Part shown: positions 7,110-16,393 of the stretch, piece by piece
Layout: each line of letters starts with the position of its first letter
Numbering within the stretch: the first letter of the stretch is position 1
Source: Fusobacterium sp.
GTDB lineage: Bacteria > Fusobacteriota > Fusobacteriia > Fusobacteriales > Fusobacteriaceae
Assembly: GCA_020024915.1 (NCBI GenBank)
Contig: JAHHSZ010000025.1
Coordinates: forward strand, 1-19,968
Reading direction: 5' to 3'
Length of the DNA: 19,968 bases
Notes under the pieces: model-generated
Database searches by the model: none
Told to the model about the DNA's origin: nothing
What the model saw: the letters and a program-made list of their open reading frames with translations, nothing else
Program-made: the position numbers and the translations under genes

Positions 7110-9497
7110 TTATGCTTGTCTGATCTCTCCATTATAATCTTTTGAGATAGTTGTAAGTATTTTTTCGATTGCAGTACTTATCTCTTTTTCATCAAGAGTT
7201 TTTTCTTTATTTCTAAGTATGATACTAAGAGCTACAGATTTTTTATCTGCGTCTATTCTCTCTCCCTCATAAACATCAAAAATATTGATATTTTCAATAA
7301 TTGGAGAGACTCTTTTTAAGTTTTCTACCATATTACCAACAAGTACATCTTTAGAAAGAACAATTGCAAGGTCTCTAGTAACTTCTGGATATTTGACAAT
7401 CTTCTCATATTTAGCTTGTCCTTTCATATATTTTGTACATTTAGTAAGGTCTAATTCAGCTATATATACTCTCTCTCTTTTTATTTCCATCTTCTCTTGA
7501 ACATCAGGATGTATCTCTCCAAAGATTCCAATAGTGTCATTACCTATCTTAATCTCTGCACTTCTTCCTGGATGGAAATTACAGTTACTGCTTCTTTCAA
7601 GTTTGTATCTAGCTATACCTAGGTACTCCATAAGCTTCTCTACATAACCTTTAAGAGTATAGAAATCATAAGCTTCTGGTTTTGGATTCCATAAAGTTCT
7701 TTCAGGTCTACCAGAAAGTCCAATACAGATTCTAAGATCTTCGTCAGCTAACTCTTCAGCTGGAGTAAATACTCTAGAAACCTCACATAATCTAAGATTA
7801 AATTGATTTCTATTGATATTATCTCTTATGTTAGCAAGTAAACTCCACATTAGAGTAGGTCTAAGTATAGACATATCCTCACTTAATGGGTTCTTAATCT
7901 CAATAACTCTATCTTTTATATTAAGTATATCCACTACATTTTTAGGAATAAAAGAGTAGTTTATAACTTCTTGAAGTCCAATTTCTCTTAAAATTTCCTT
8001 TGTATTATCTATCAAATCAATGTTTGGAGCTTTTTTACCAGCTTGTATATTTTCAATTGGCATAACAGCTTCAATATTTTCAAATCCATACATTCTAATG
8101 ACTTCTTCATAGATATCAGCAGTTCTAGTTAAATCTCCTCTATATGTAGGTGGAGTGATGACTAGAGTATCCTGAGAAAGAGTCTTAATTCCAAGTCCTA
8201 AGTTACTTAAGATCTTTCCAACAACTTCAGGAGAAAGCTCTTTTCCTATGAATTTATTTAATTTTTGTAAGCTTAGTGGGATCTCATATTTTTGTGGTTT
8301 TTCAACATATCTGTCAATAGCTCCATCTAGGATCTCTCCACCAGCTATCTCAGCAATAAGAGCAGCTGCTCTCTCACTAGAATCAGGAATATTCTCTATG
8401 TCAGTTCCTCTCTCATTTCTATAAGACGAATCAGTAGAGATTCCAAGTTTTCTTCCTGTTTTTCTAATATTTTCAGGAGTGAAGTATGCTACCTCTAAGA
8501 ATACATTTTTAGTTTCTGAAGTAATTTCAGTTCCAATTCCACCAATAATTCCAGCAATAGCAGTAACTTTCTCATCATCAGCTATGACTAATTCTCCATT
8601 TAATTCTCTTTCAACACCATCAAGAGCTACTATTTTTTCACCCTCTTTAGCAGCTCTAACTGTGATACTTCCATTAGCTACTTTATCTAGGTCAAAAGCG
8701 TGCATAGGTTGGTTATACTCAAACATTACGAAGTTAGTAATGTCAACTATATTGTTGATAGGTTTTAATCCCATGGCTCTAACTCTCTTTTTAAGCCATT
8801 CTGGAGATTCTTCAACAGTAACGTTTTTGATAACTCTTCCCATATATCTTTTACATCTCTCTTTGTCTTCAATGGTAACTTTAGCAACAGTTGTAGTAGC
8901 TTCAATGGCCTCTGTGTAAGTTACAGATGGATATTTAACCTTTCTACCATAATAAGCTGCTATCTCTCTAGCTATACCTATATGAGATAAGCAATCTGGT
9001 CTGTTAGGAGTTATCTCAAGTTCAAAAATAACATCATCTAGCCCCATATATTTTCTATACTCTTCTCCAATAGGTGCATCTTCTGGAAGGATTATAATTC
9101 CATCTCCATCTTCTCCAATACCAAGTTCAACTTGAGAGCATAACATACCATAAGATTCTACATCTCTAATTTTACTCTTTTTAATTTTGAAATCTCCAGG
9201 AAGTACAGCACCGATTTTAGCTACAACAACCTTATCTCCTAACTTGTGGTTTGGAGCTCCACAAACTATTTGTAAAATCTCTTCATTTCCAACATCTACC
9301 TTAACAAGAGTTAACTTGTCAGAGTTAGGGTGTTTTCCATACTCTATAATGTGCCCTATAACTACATTGTCAAGATCTTTACCTTGAATTTCGATAGCCT
9401 CAACCTCTTGCCCTATCATAGTTAAAGCATTATCTAATTCTTTTAAATCTTCTTTTATATCAACATACTGTTTTAACCAGTCTAAAGAAATTAACAT
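7110..9497 (-). CDS. pheT: Phenylalanyl-tRNA synthetase beta subunit
   Basis: PheT is the large subunit of the alpha2-beta2 enzyme that charges tRNA-Phe. It is 795 residues, the standard long bacterial form. An EMAP/OB-type tRNA-binding domain near the N-terminus (about 39-150, with the HPNSDKL motif at 56-62) is followed by the B3/B4 editing domain, the B5 domain, the catalytic-like core, and a C-terminal FDX-ACB anticodon-binding domain (KYPEVTRDLAIV is its typical opening). The ATG at 9497 has GGAGGAG just upstream and is 15 bases after the pheS stop. A strong terminator follows. No anomalies were seen. Confidence 0.97.
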   Translation of the reverse strand: MLISLDWLKQYVDIKEDLKELDNALTMIGQEVEAIEIQGKDLDNVVIGHIIEYGKHPNSDKLTLVKVDVGNEEILQIVCGAPNHKLGDKVVVAKIGAVLPGDFKIKKSKIRDVESYGMLCSQVELGIGEDGDGIIILPEDAPIGEEYRKYMGLDDVIFELEITPNRPDCLSHIGIAREIAAYYGRKVKYPSVTYTEAIEATTTVAKVTIEDKERCKRYMGRVIKNVTVEESPEWLKKRVRAMGLKPINNIVDITNFVMFEYNQPMHAFDLDKVANGSITVRAAKEGEKIVALDGVERELNGELVIADDEKVTAIAGIIGGIGTEITSETKNVFLEVAYFTPENIRKTGRKLGISTDSSYRNERGTDIENIPDSSERAAALIAEIAGGEILDGAIDRYVEKPQKYEIPLSLQKLNKFIGKELSPEVVGKILSNLGLGIKTLSQDTLVITPPTYRGDLTRTADIYEEVIRMYGFENIEAVMPIENIQAGKKAPNIDLIDNTKEILREIGLQEVINYSFIPKNVVDILNIKDRVIEIKNPLSEDMSILRPTLMWSLLANIRDNINRNQFNLRLCEVSRVFTPAEELADEDLRICIGLSGRPERTLWNPKPEAYDFYTLKGYVEKLMEYLGIARYKLERSSNCNFHPGRSAEIKIGNDTIGIFGEIHPDVQEKMEIKRERVYIAELDLTKCTKYMKGQAKYEKIVKYPEVTRDLAIVLSKDVLVGNMVENLKRVSPIIENINIFDVYEGERIDADKKSVALSIILRNKEKTLDEKEISTAIEKILTTISKDYNGEIRQA

Positions 9498-9512
9498 TAC
9501 TCTCCTCCAGAA

Positions 9513-10529
9513 TTACTTAAATTGTTTTAAAAATCTTACATCATTTTCAAAGAAGGCTCTTAAGTCATTTATTCCACGTCTTAACATTGCCACTCTCTCT
9601 ATACCCATACCAAAGGCAAATCCACTTACCTCTTCTGGATCATAACCAACAGCTTTTAGAACCTCAGGGTCAACCATTCCACAACCCATTATCTCTACCC
9701 AACCACTATCTTTACACATTCTACAACCTTTACCTTTACATACAGCACACTGTATATCTACCTCAGCAGAAGGCTCTGTGAATGGGAAGAAGTGAGGTCT
9801 AAATCTAACTTCAGTATCTCCAAACATTTTTTTTAATGACTCAGTTAAAATAGCTTTAAAGTTAGCAAATGAAATGTTTTCACCAATCATTAAACCTTCC
9901 ATCTGATGGAACATAGGTGTATGTGATATGTCGTAGTCAGGTCTATAAACCTTACCAGGACAGATCATTCTAAATGGTGGTTTATGCTCAAGCATATATC
10001 TAACTTGAACTGGTGAAGTTTGAGTTCTTAAAACAACATCATCATTGATATAGAATGTATCAGTAATATCTCTTGAAGGATGAGTTTCAGGAATATTTAA
10101 TGCATCAAAATTGTATTTTACATACTCCACCTCTGGTCCGTCAGCTACATCAAATCCCATATCTATGAATATATTTTTCATAAAATTCATAGTATCAGTT
10201 ATTGGGTGTGTAGTTCCTAATACATTTCTTTTTCCAGGAAGAGTTATATCAATAACCTCTTCAGCTAATCTTTGATTTTTCTCTTTTTCTTTTAACTCCA
10301 TATTTTTAGACTCTAATTTAGAGTTGATAAACTCTCTCAACTCATTAACTAATTGTCCAACTATTGGTCTCTCCTCAGGAGTAAGATTTTTCATCCCTTT
10401 TGAAATTTCAGTTAACTCCCCTTTTTTCCCAAGTAATTTTACTCTAATTTCTTCTAATTCTAGTAAAGATTCTGCTTTTTCTACGCTTAGATTAGCAATT
10501 TCTTTAAGTTGTGCTACCTTTTCTTTCAT
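9513..10529 (-). CDS. pheS: Phenylalanyl-tRNA synthetase alpha subunit
   Basis: PheS is the catalytic subunit of phenylalanyl-tRNA synthetase. It is 338 residues. An N-terminal helical coiled-coil arm (about 1-90, rich in Lys and Glu) binds tRNA, and the class II core follows. Motif 2 lies around FRMICPGKVYRPD, and motif 3 contains GMGIERVAML (307-316), with Ala305 of FAFG at the position equivalent to E. coli Ala294 in the phenylalanine pocket. A four-cysteine insertion (C261, C264, C269, C272) is common in non-enterobacterial PheS. The ATG at 10529 has GGGAGG upstream. It lies 40 bases below the phosphodiesterase gene, without a T-box leader or terminator in between, so it may depend on an upstream promoter. 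Confidence 0.97.
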   Translation of the reverse strand: MKEKVAQLKEIANLSVEKAESLLELEEIRVKLLGKKGELTEISKGMKNLTPEERPIVGQLVNELREFINSKLESKNMELKEKEKNQRLAEEVIDITLPGKRNVLGTTHPITDTMNFMKNIFIDMGFDVADGPEVEYVKYNFDALNIPETHPSRDITDTFYINDDVVLRTQTSPVQVRYMLEHKPPFRMICPGKVYRPDYDISHTPMFHQMEGLMIGENISFANFKAILTESLKKMFGDTEVRFRPHFFPFTEPSAEVDIQCAVCKGKGCRMCKDSGWVEIMGCGMVDPEVLKAVGYDPEEVSGFAFGMGIERVAMLRRGINDLRAFFENDVRFLKQFK

Positions 10530-10569
10530 TTTTCCTCCCTAGTTTAAAAGGCTTTTATATTTAAAAATT

Positions 10570-11028
10570 TTATATACTTTTATGAAAAAACTCAATATCT
10601 TTTTCAGTAATATTTAAAATTCCATATTCATTGTCATATACAGCACCTGGGTTAAATAGTATAATACTATCTTTTTTTGAAATATATGGGATGTGAGTAT
10701 GACCAAAAATAACAACATTACAATTTAATGTTTTTCCTCTCTCCTCAATAGAATCATAAGAGAATTTTACTCCATATTCGTGACCATGAGCCAGAAGGAT
10801 CTTAGATCCTTCCAGCTCAATTATCACTTCATCTTCATATCTTCTGTCGAAAATATCACAATTTCCCCGAACTATATAGTATTTAGAATCAGGGTACAGA
10901 TAGGAAAGCTCCTCCCCATCAGTACTATGATCTCCAGCACAGATAACAACATCTGGTTGCTCTTTTTTATAAATATTAATCAATGTATTTAATCTTTTGT
11001 GTGAATCTGAAATTATTAAAACTTTCAT
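10570..11028 (-). CDS. YfcE/MJ0936-type metallophosphodiesterase
   Basis: This is a small calcineurin-like phosphoesterase of 152 residues. The dinuclear metal site is complete: D8 and H10 (SDSH), D33 (GDHS), N56 (RGNCD), H81 (HGHEYGV), and H110/H112 (GHTHIP). The order and spacing are those of the YfcE/MJ0936 family, whose members hydrolyse artificial phosphodiesters in vitro; the natural substrate is not established. The ATG at 11028 has only a weak AAGAG ribosome site and lies nine bases after the preceding stop, so translation may be coupled to that gene. The reading frame is intact. Family assignment is firm, but the physiological role cannot be read from sequence. Confidence 0.9.
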   Translation of the reverse strand: MKVLIISDSHKRLNTLINIYKKEQPDVVICAGDHSTDGEELSYLYPDSKYYIVRGNCDIFDRRYEDEVIIELEGSKILLAHGHEYGVKFSYDSIEERGKTLNCNVVIFGHTHIPYISKKDSIILFNPGAVYDNEYGILNITEKDIEFFHKSI

Positions 11029-11037
11029 TTTTAACTC

Positions 11038-11805
11038 TTATCCTATAAATATAGGAACCTTTCCTTTTTCTAATAATTTAATACCATTTTTACCTATTAT
11101 CTTTTCAAAGAAATAACTTCTACTTAGATTTCCCATAATTAGTAAGTCAGCATCATCTATTTTCTTTAAAATCTCTTGAAAACTGTTTGTTACCAACTCT
11201 TCATGTTTAATTTTTTTATTGTGTTCCTCTAGATATTCAATCAATAGATTTTCTTCAATCTCTTTGTTAATAGCAAAAGATGAGAACTCATTGATGTGTG
11301 GGAAGATATTTATAAAGTTATAGCAACTTCTATTGATCTTAACACCATTGTCATTAGCTATAACTATGTTATCCATACGAGATAGAGGTTTTTCACCAAT
11401 CAAGAATATTGATTTGTAATTTCCTTTAAGTATACTTACCTCATTTTCATTTAGAATATCATTTTTTCCCATAATAAGAATATCACATCTTTTCATATGT
11501 TCTGTAACAATCTCTGGAACAAGTCCAATATCTATTACAAGTTCAGAAGTAACACCTTTTTCTTTTAATAGTTTTTTGATACTTTCAATTTCACCTTTTT
11601 CAATCTCGTCCCAACCTTGAGATATAACAGGAGCTCTACCAGCCATCATAAAACCATCTGTTGTAGTTAATAGCTTCTCTCCAGATATATCTTTGATATA
11701 AAGGGGATAGATTTTAAAGCCAAACTCTTTTTCCAAATAAACTGCACTGTTAATTAAATTTTCTCTTTCAATCTCATTTCCAAATAAAACTAATGCTCTT
11801 TTCAT
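11038..11805 (-). CDS. Universal-stress-protein-like protein, tandem degenerate
   Basis: The 255-residue product looks like two universal stress (HUP-fold) units in one chain. The N-terminus (KRALVLFG, then a helix and KIYPLYIKD) resembles the first strand, helix and second strand of a Usp. CDILIMGK (107-114) and ADLLIMGN (219-226) are matching strand-plus-glycine segments, and VIANDNG (148-154) begins the second unit. The C-terminal segment ends in VPIFIG like a Usp. The ATP-binding GX2GX9G(S/T) motif is not intact: the second Gly is Ser after MGNL. The fold call is therefore moderate and nucleotide binding is doubtful. The ATG at 11805 is chosen over a GTG three codons earlier because GAGGTGA precedes it. 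It lies 40 bases after gyrA. Confidence 0.62.
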   Translation of the reverse strand: MKRALVLFGNEIERENLINSAVYLEKEFGFKIYPLYIKDISGEKLLTTTDGFMMAGRAPVISQGWDEIEKGEIESIKKLLKEKGVTSELVIDIGLVPEIVTEHMKRCDILIMGKNDILNENEVSILKGNYKSIFLIGEKPLSRMDNIVIANDNGVKINRSCYNFINIFPHINEFSSFAINKEIEENLLIEYLEEHNKKIKHEELVTNSFQEILKKIDDADLLIMGNLSRSYFFEKIIGKNGIKLLEKGKVPIFIG

Positions 11806-11810
11806 AGATA

Positions 11811-11817
11811 TCACCTC
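11811..11817 (-). promoter_or_regulatory. Ribosome binding site that fixes the Usp-like gene start
   Basis: GAGGTGA is five bases before the ATG at 11805. The alternative GTG start at 11814 is part of this very site. Confidence 0.65.
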
Positions 11818-11845
11818 ATTTAAAATATAAGTTGATTAAGTATAA

Positions 11846-14389
11846 TTATTCTACTGTTTCCTCTATCATCTCTTCCTCTTCAGAAGGTTGATTTTTTTCA
11901 GTAGTTATAACCTCATTTGAAACTGTACTAATTGCTTCGATATTATCTAATTCATCATCAGCATCTTCAGACTTAACTCTAGTAATAGAAACAACTTTTT
12001 CATCTTTTCCATTTACCTTCATGATGATTACACCTTGAGTAGCTCTACCATATAGGACAATATCTTCTACAGCTATTCTTATGACTACCCCAGAAGATGT
12101 GATAGCCATTAACTGCTCCCCTTGTGTAACAGAAAGGACAGATACAACAGCACCAGTCTTAGGATTACATCTTAGATTGATAACTCCCTTACCAGTTCTA
12201 GATTGTGCTGGATACTCATCTATCTTACTTCTCTTACCATAACCATTCTCTGTAATAGTTAGGATACTACTATTTTCAGTATCTTTTATAAGTAGAGCAG
12301 AAACAACTGTATCATTGTCTCTAAGAGTTAAACCTTTTACACCCATAGTATCTCTACCAGTATGTCTTACTTGTTCACAAGAGAATCTGATAGAGTAACC
12401 ATTTTGAGTAGCTATTAGTAGCTCCTCTTTATCTATATTTTCAATAAGTCCAACATATATTATGTCATCGTCATCTTTTAATTTAATAGCTTTTAAACCA
12501 GAAACATTTATATTTTTAAATTCACTTAGGTTAGTCTTTTTAACAATTCCATCTTTAGTTACGAAGATAACCTCGTTCTCATTAGAGAAATCTCTAGTCT
12601 TGATGATAGCTCTAATTTTCTCATCATCTCTAAGTTTGATTATATTCCCTATCAATCTACCTCTAGATTGTTTAGATGTTTCAGGAATCTCATATACTTT
12701 TATATTGTGTACTCTTCCTTGATTTGTAAAGATTAGAAGTGTATCTAGATTGTTAGCTGACTCAATATTCTCTACAAAGTCATCTTCAACAGTATTTTGA
12801 CTAGCTACTCCTCTTCCACCCCTTCTTTGGGCTTTGTATTTGCTTAGCTCCATTCTCTTAACATAACCTTTATTAGTGAATGTAAGTATTACAGCCTCAT
12901 CTTTGATAAGATCTTCTTGAGTTATCTCTTTCCTCTCTTTTTCAATGACAGTTCTTCTCTCATCATTATACTTATCTTTTAACTCTTGAAGTTCAGTTTT
13001 CATAATCTCATATATTCTTGAATCATTAGCTAAAATATCTCTCAACTCAGCAATATATTTTTCAATCTCTTGATATTCAGCCTCAACTTTATCTCTCTCT
13101 AATCCAGTCAACCTTTGTAGCTTCATATCAAGTATGGCTCTAGCTTGTACATCTGTGAAACCATATTTTTCCACTAGTTGTTCTCTAGCTTGGTTACCAT
13201 CAGAGGCAGCTCTAACCAATTCAATAATTCTATCTATATTGTTAAGAGCAATTCTATAACCTTGCAATATGTGTGCTCTCTTCTCTGCCTTTTCTAAGTT
13301 GAACTTAGTTCTTCTTGTGATAACTTCAAATCTATGTTTGATATACTCTTCAATGATCTGTTTTAAGTTCAATACCTTTGGAGTATTGTTTACAAGAGCT
13401 AGCATAATTATACCGAATGTATTCTGTAACTCTGTATATTTATAAAGTTTATTTAAGATTAATTCAGGTTCCTCACCTTTCTTTAACTCAATAACAACTC
13501 TGATCCCCTCTCTATCTGATTCATCTCTAAGATCTGATATACCGACTATCTTCTTGTCCTTTACTAAATCAGCAATTCTCTCAATAAGAGTAGATTTATT
13601 AAGTTGATATGGGATTTCTTTTATTATAATATTTATTTTTCCATTTTTCAACTCTTCAATATCAATTTTACCTCTTACTCTTACTTTTCCTCTACCTGTC
13701 ATATATGCATCTTTAATCCCTTTATCTCCATCTATGATAGCTCCAGTAGGGAAGTCAGGTCCTTTGATATATTCCATTAGATCAAGTGGAGTTAGATCTG
13801 GATTTTCAATAAGAGCTAAAGTTCCATCTACAACCTCTCCTAGATTGTGAGGTGGGATATTAGTAGCCATACCAACAGCTATTCCAGTTGCTCCATTTAG
13901 AAGTAAGTTAGGAAGTTTAGCAGGTAAAACTGTAGGTTCATCCAATGAGTCATCAAAGTTTTTTCTAAAATCAATAGTATTTTTATCTATATCCTCTAGA
14001 AGTTCATTACTTATCTTAGCCATTCTAGCCTCAGTATATCTCATTGCAGCTGCAGAATCTCCATCAATTGATCCAAAGTTTCCATGACCAGAGATCAAAG
14101 GATATCTGTAGTTGAAATCCTGAGCCATTCTAACCATTGTTCCATAAACAGCAGAGTCACCGTGAGGGTGATACTTACCTAGTACTTCCCCGACGATTCT
14201 GGCAGATTTTTTATATGGTTTATCAAAACTCATACCAAGTTCATTCATAGCAAATAGTATTCTTCTATGTACAGGCTTCATTCCATCTCTTACATCTGGA
14301 AGGGCTCTACTTACAATAACACTCATTGAATAATCAAGGTATGATTCTTTCATTTCATCTTCTATGTATCTATTATTTATATTCGACAT
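11846..14389 (-). CDS. gyrA: DNA gyrase subunit A
   Basis: GyrA is the breakage-reunion subunit of gyrase, which introduces negative supercoils. It is 847 residues. The catalytic tyrosine is Y118 with R117 before it (AMRYTEARM). The quinolone-determining region HPHGDSAVYGTMVRMAQ has Ser79 and Gly83. The GyrA box QRRGGRG (521-527) in the C-terminal wrapping domain distinguishes it from ParC. The last 45 residues are acidic (DADDELDN..., SEEEEMIEETVE), as in many gyrase A tails. The ATG at 14389 has GAGGAG ten bases upstream. It lies 96 bases after gyrB with its own probable promoter, so it is not strictly bound to gyrB expression. No terminator follows before the next gene. Confidence 0.98.
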   Translation of the reverse strand: MSNINNRYIEDEMKESYLDYSMSVIVSRALPDVRDGMKPVHRRILFAMNELGMSFDKPYKKSARIVGEVLGKYHPHGDSAVYGTMVRMAQDFNYRYPLISGHGNFGSIDGDSAAAMRYTEARMAKISNELLEDIDKNTIDFRKNFDDSLDEPTVLPAKLPNLLLNGATGIAVGMATNIPPHNLGEVVDGTLALIENPDLTPLDLMEYIKGPDFPTGAIIDGDKGIKDAYMTGRGKVRVRGKIDIEELKNGKINIIIKEIPYQLNKSTLIERIADLVKDKKIVGISDLRDESDREGIRVVIELKKGEEPELILNKLYKYTELQNTFGIIMLALVNNTPKVLNLKQIIEEYIKHRFEVITRRTKFNLEKAEKRAHILQGYRIALNNIDRIIELVRAASDGNQAREQLVEKYGFTDVQARAILDMKLQRLTGLERDKVEAEYQEIEKYIAELRDILANDSRIYEIMKTELQELKDKYNDERRTVIEKERKEITQEDLIKDEAVILTFTNKGYVKRMELSKYKAQRRGGRGVASQNTVEDDFVENIESANNLDTLLIFTNQGRVHNIKVYEIPETSKQSRGRLIGNIIKLRDDEKIRAIIKTRDFSNENEVIFVTKDGIVKKTNLSEFKNINVSGLKAIKLKDDDDIIYVGLIENIDKEELLIATQNGYSIRFSCEQVRHTGRDTMGVKGLTLRDNDTVVSALLIKDTENSSILTITENGYGKRSKIDEYPAQSRTGKGVINLRCNPKTGAVVSVLSVTQGEQLMAITSSGVVIRIAVEDIVLYGRATQGVIIMKVNGKDEKVVSITRVKSEDADDELDNIEAISTVSNEVITTEKNQPSEEEEMIEETVE

Positions 14390-14430
14390 ACGATTATTTC
14401 TCCTCTTAATCTTAATTTTACCTTCAGTAG

Positions 14431-14440
14431 ATTATACCAC
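14431..14440 (-). promoter_or_regulatory. Extended -10 promoter of gyrA
   Basis: In the gyrB-gyrA gap the minus strand reads TGGTATAAT: a perfect -10 hexamer (14431-14436) with the TG extension one base upstream. No good -35 is seen at 17 bases; TGCACA at 19 bases is the nearest. Transcription would start near 14424, about 35 bases before the gyrA ATG. Confidence 0.6.
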
Positions 14441-14485
14441 ATAAATCAATATATATGTGCATTATACAAAGGATTTTTCTTCCTA

Positions 14486-16393
14486 TTAAATATCTAAGTT
14501 TTTAACATATTCAGCATTCTCTTCAATAAACTCTCTTCTAGGATCAACCTTATCTCCCATCAGTTTATCAAATAACATATCAGCTGCTCTAGCGTCATCT
14601 ATAGTCACTTTTAATAGAGTTCTATTTTGAGGATCCATAGTTGTTTCCCAAAGTTGTTCAGGATTCATCTCTCCCAACCCTTTATATCTTTGAAGAGTAT
14701 ATCTTTTGTCCTCGCCTTCAAAAGTTTCAGTTATCTCTTTTAATTCTCTATCAGAGTAAGCATATTTGATCTGTTTACCATAAGATATTTTGTAAAGTGG
14801 TGGCTGAGCAATAAATACGTTTCCATTGTAGATTAATTCCACCATATATCTGTATATAAATGTTAATAAAAGAGTTCTAATATGGGCACCATCAACGTCG
14901 GCGTCAGTCATAAGAATGATCTTACCATATCTAAGTTTTTCTAAGTTAAAGTTATCTCCAATACCTGTACCAAAGGCAGTTATCATAGCTCTTACCTCAT
15001 TATTTTCAAGAGCTCTATGAAGACCAGCTTTCTCAACGTTTAGGATCTTACCTCTCAATGGAAGTATAGCTTGATGAGATCTATCTCTTCCTTGTTTAGC
15101 AGATCCACCAGCTGAATCTCCCTCAACTATATAAAGTTCACACTCTTCAGGATTTTTAGATGAACAGTCAGCTAATTTTCCAGGTAGAGATCCAACTTCT
15201 AAAGCAGATTTTCTAAGAACTAACTCTCTAGCTCTTTGAGCCGCCTCTCTAGCTTTCTTAGAGTTTAATATCTTCTCAATTATAACCTTTGTATCACTAG
15301 GATTATCCTCTAAAACAACTTTTAATTGAGATCCAACTATAGTTGAAACTACTCCAGTTACTTCAGAGTTACCAAGTTTTGTTTTTGTTTGCCCTTCAAA
15401 TTGTGGTTGAGGAACTTTTACAGAAACAATAGCTGTAACACCCTCTCTAATATCATTTCCCTGTAATTTTCCATCTTTCTCTTTCAAGAATCCTTGTGCT
15501 TTACCAATGTCATTAATTACTCTAGTAAGAGCAGTTCTAAATCCTTGTACATGAGTACCACCTTCGTGTGTGTTGATATTGTTTACAAATGAGTAGATTA
15601 TTTCAGACTGATTAACTGTGTATAAAAATGCTACTTCAACACCAATATTATCCACTTCACCACTCATATAGATAGGTTCTTTTACAAGTTTTTCAGTATC
15701 TTCAGTTATCTCTCTTAAGAAATCTCCTATACCTCCTTCAAACTCAAAACTCTCCTTTTTGAAAGGTTCTTTTCTTGAATCTGTAAGAGTTATAGTAAGA
15801 TTTTTGTTTAAGTATGCCAACTCTTTTAATCTGTTTTTTAAGGTATTGTAATCGTAGATTAAAGTTTCAAATATCTCATAATCAGCTTTAAATCTTACTG
15901 TTGTTCCGTGGTCATCAGATACCCCAATCTCTTTTACATCCTCTTGAGGGATACCTCTATCATATTTTTGGTACCAGATTTTACCCTCTTTTTTAACCTC
16001 TACTTCTAGCCATTGAGAAAGAGCATTAACTACAGATACTCCAACTCCATGAAGCCCTCCAGAAACTTTGTAGTTATCATTTTCAAATTTTCCTCCAGCA
16101 TGTAAAACTGTAAGAACAATCTCAAGAGCAGATTTACCATATTTAGGGTGGATACCAACTGGAATACCTCTTCCATTATCCACTACTTCAATAACATTGT
16201 CTGGAAGTACATTCACTTCAATGTGAGTACAATATCCAGCAAGAGCTTCGTCTACAGCATTATCTACTATCTCCCAAACTAAATGGTGCAATCCTCTTTC
16301 TGATGTTGTTCCTATATACATTCCTGGTCTTTTTCTTACTGCTTCTAATCCTTCAAGGACTGTTATGTCTTCTGCTTGATAATTATTACTCAC
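14486..16393 (-). CDS. gyrB: DNA gyrase subunit B
   Basis: GyrB is the ATPase subunit of gyrase. It is 635 residues. The GHKL ATP site contains E41 and N45 (EIVDNAVDEA), D72 in DNGRGIP, and GGLHGVGVSVVNALS (112-126). The transducer carries QTKTKLGN (335-342). The TOPRIM domain has EGDSAGG (E424) and the metal aspartates DADVD (497-501). QRYKGLGEMNPEQLWETTMDP near the C-terminus is the standard gyrase signature, and there is no large insertion of the enterobacterial type. The start codon is GTG at 16393, overlapping the remB stop as GTGA, with GGAGGT five bases upstream. Confidence 0.98.
   Translation of the reverse strand: MSNNYQAEDITVLEGLEAVRKRPGMYIGTTSERGLHHLVWEIVDNAVDEALAGYCTHIEVNVLPDNVIEVVDNGRGIPVGIHPKYGKSALEIVLTVLHAGGKFENDNYKVSGGLHGVGVSVVNALSQWLEVEVKKEGKIWYQKYDRGIPQEDVKEIGVSDDHGTTVRFKADYEIFETLIYDYNTLKNRLKELAYLNKNLTITLTDSRKEPFKKESFEFEGGIGDFLREITEDTEKLVKEPIYMSGEVDNIGVEVAFLYTVNQSEIIYSFVNNINTHEGGTHVQGFRTALTRVINDIGKAQGFLKEKDGKLQGNDIREGVTAIVSVKVPQPQFEGQTKTKLGNSEVTGVVSTIVGSQLKVVLEDNPSDTKVIIEKILNSKKAREAAQRARELVLRKSALEVGSLPGKLADCSSKNPEECELYIVEGDSAGGSAKQGRDRSHQAILPLRGKILNVEKAGLHRALENNEVRAMITAFGTGIGDNFNLEKLRYGKIILMTDADVDGAHIRTLLLTFIYRYMVELIYNGNVFIAQPPLYKISYGKQIKYAYSDRELKEITETFEGEDKRYTLQRYKGLGEMNPEQLWETTMDPQNRTLLKVTIDDARAADMLFDKLMGDKVDPRREFIEENAEYVKNLDI

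Noticed and set aside
8479..8919. A 146-residue plus-strand frame inside pheT
   Set aside because: It is fully contained opposite a strongly conserved gene, has low-complexity Ser/Thr/Ile composition and no start signals.
10530..10569. T-box or other leader riboswitch ahead of pheS
   Set aside because: The gap is only 40 bases, with no hairpin or terminator; far too short for a T-box.
14139..14141. Gly83 in GyrA as an acquired quinolone-resistance mutation
   Set aside because: Glycine is the described wild-type residue here in fusobacteria, and Ser79 is unchanged.
14451..14463. TAATGCACA near the gyrA promoter as a DnaA box
   Set aside because: A single site with one mismatch in A/T-rich DNA is expected by chance, and no companions are nearby.
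14464..14485. Terminator between gyrB and gyrA
   Set aside because: Only a 4-bp AGGA/TCCT pairing is present, without a following T-run.
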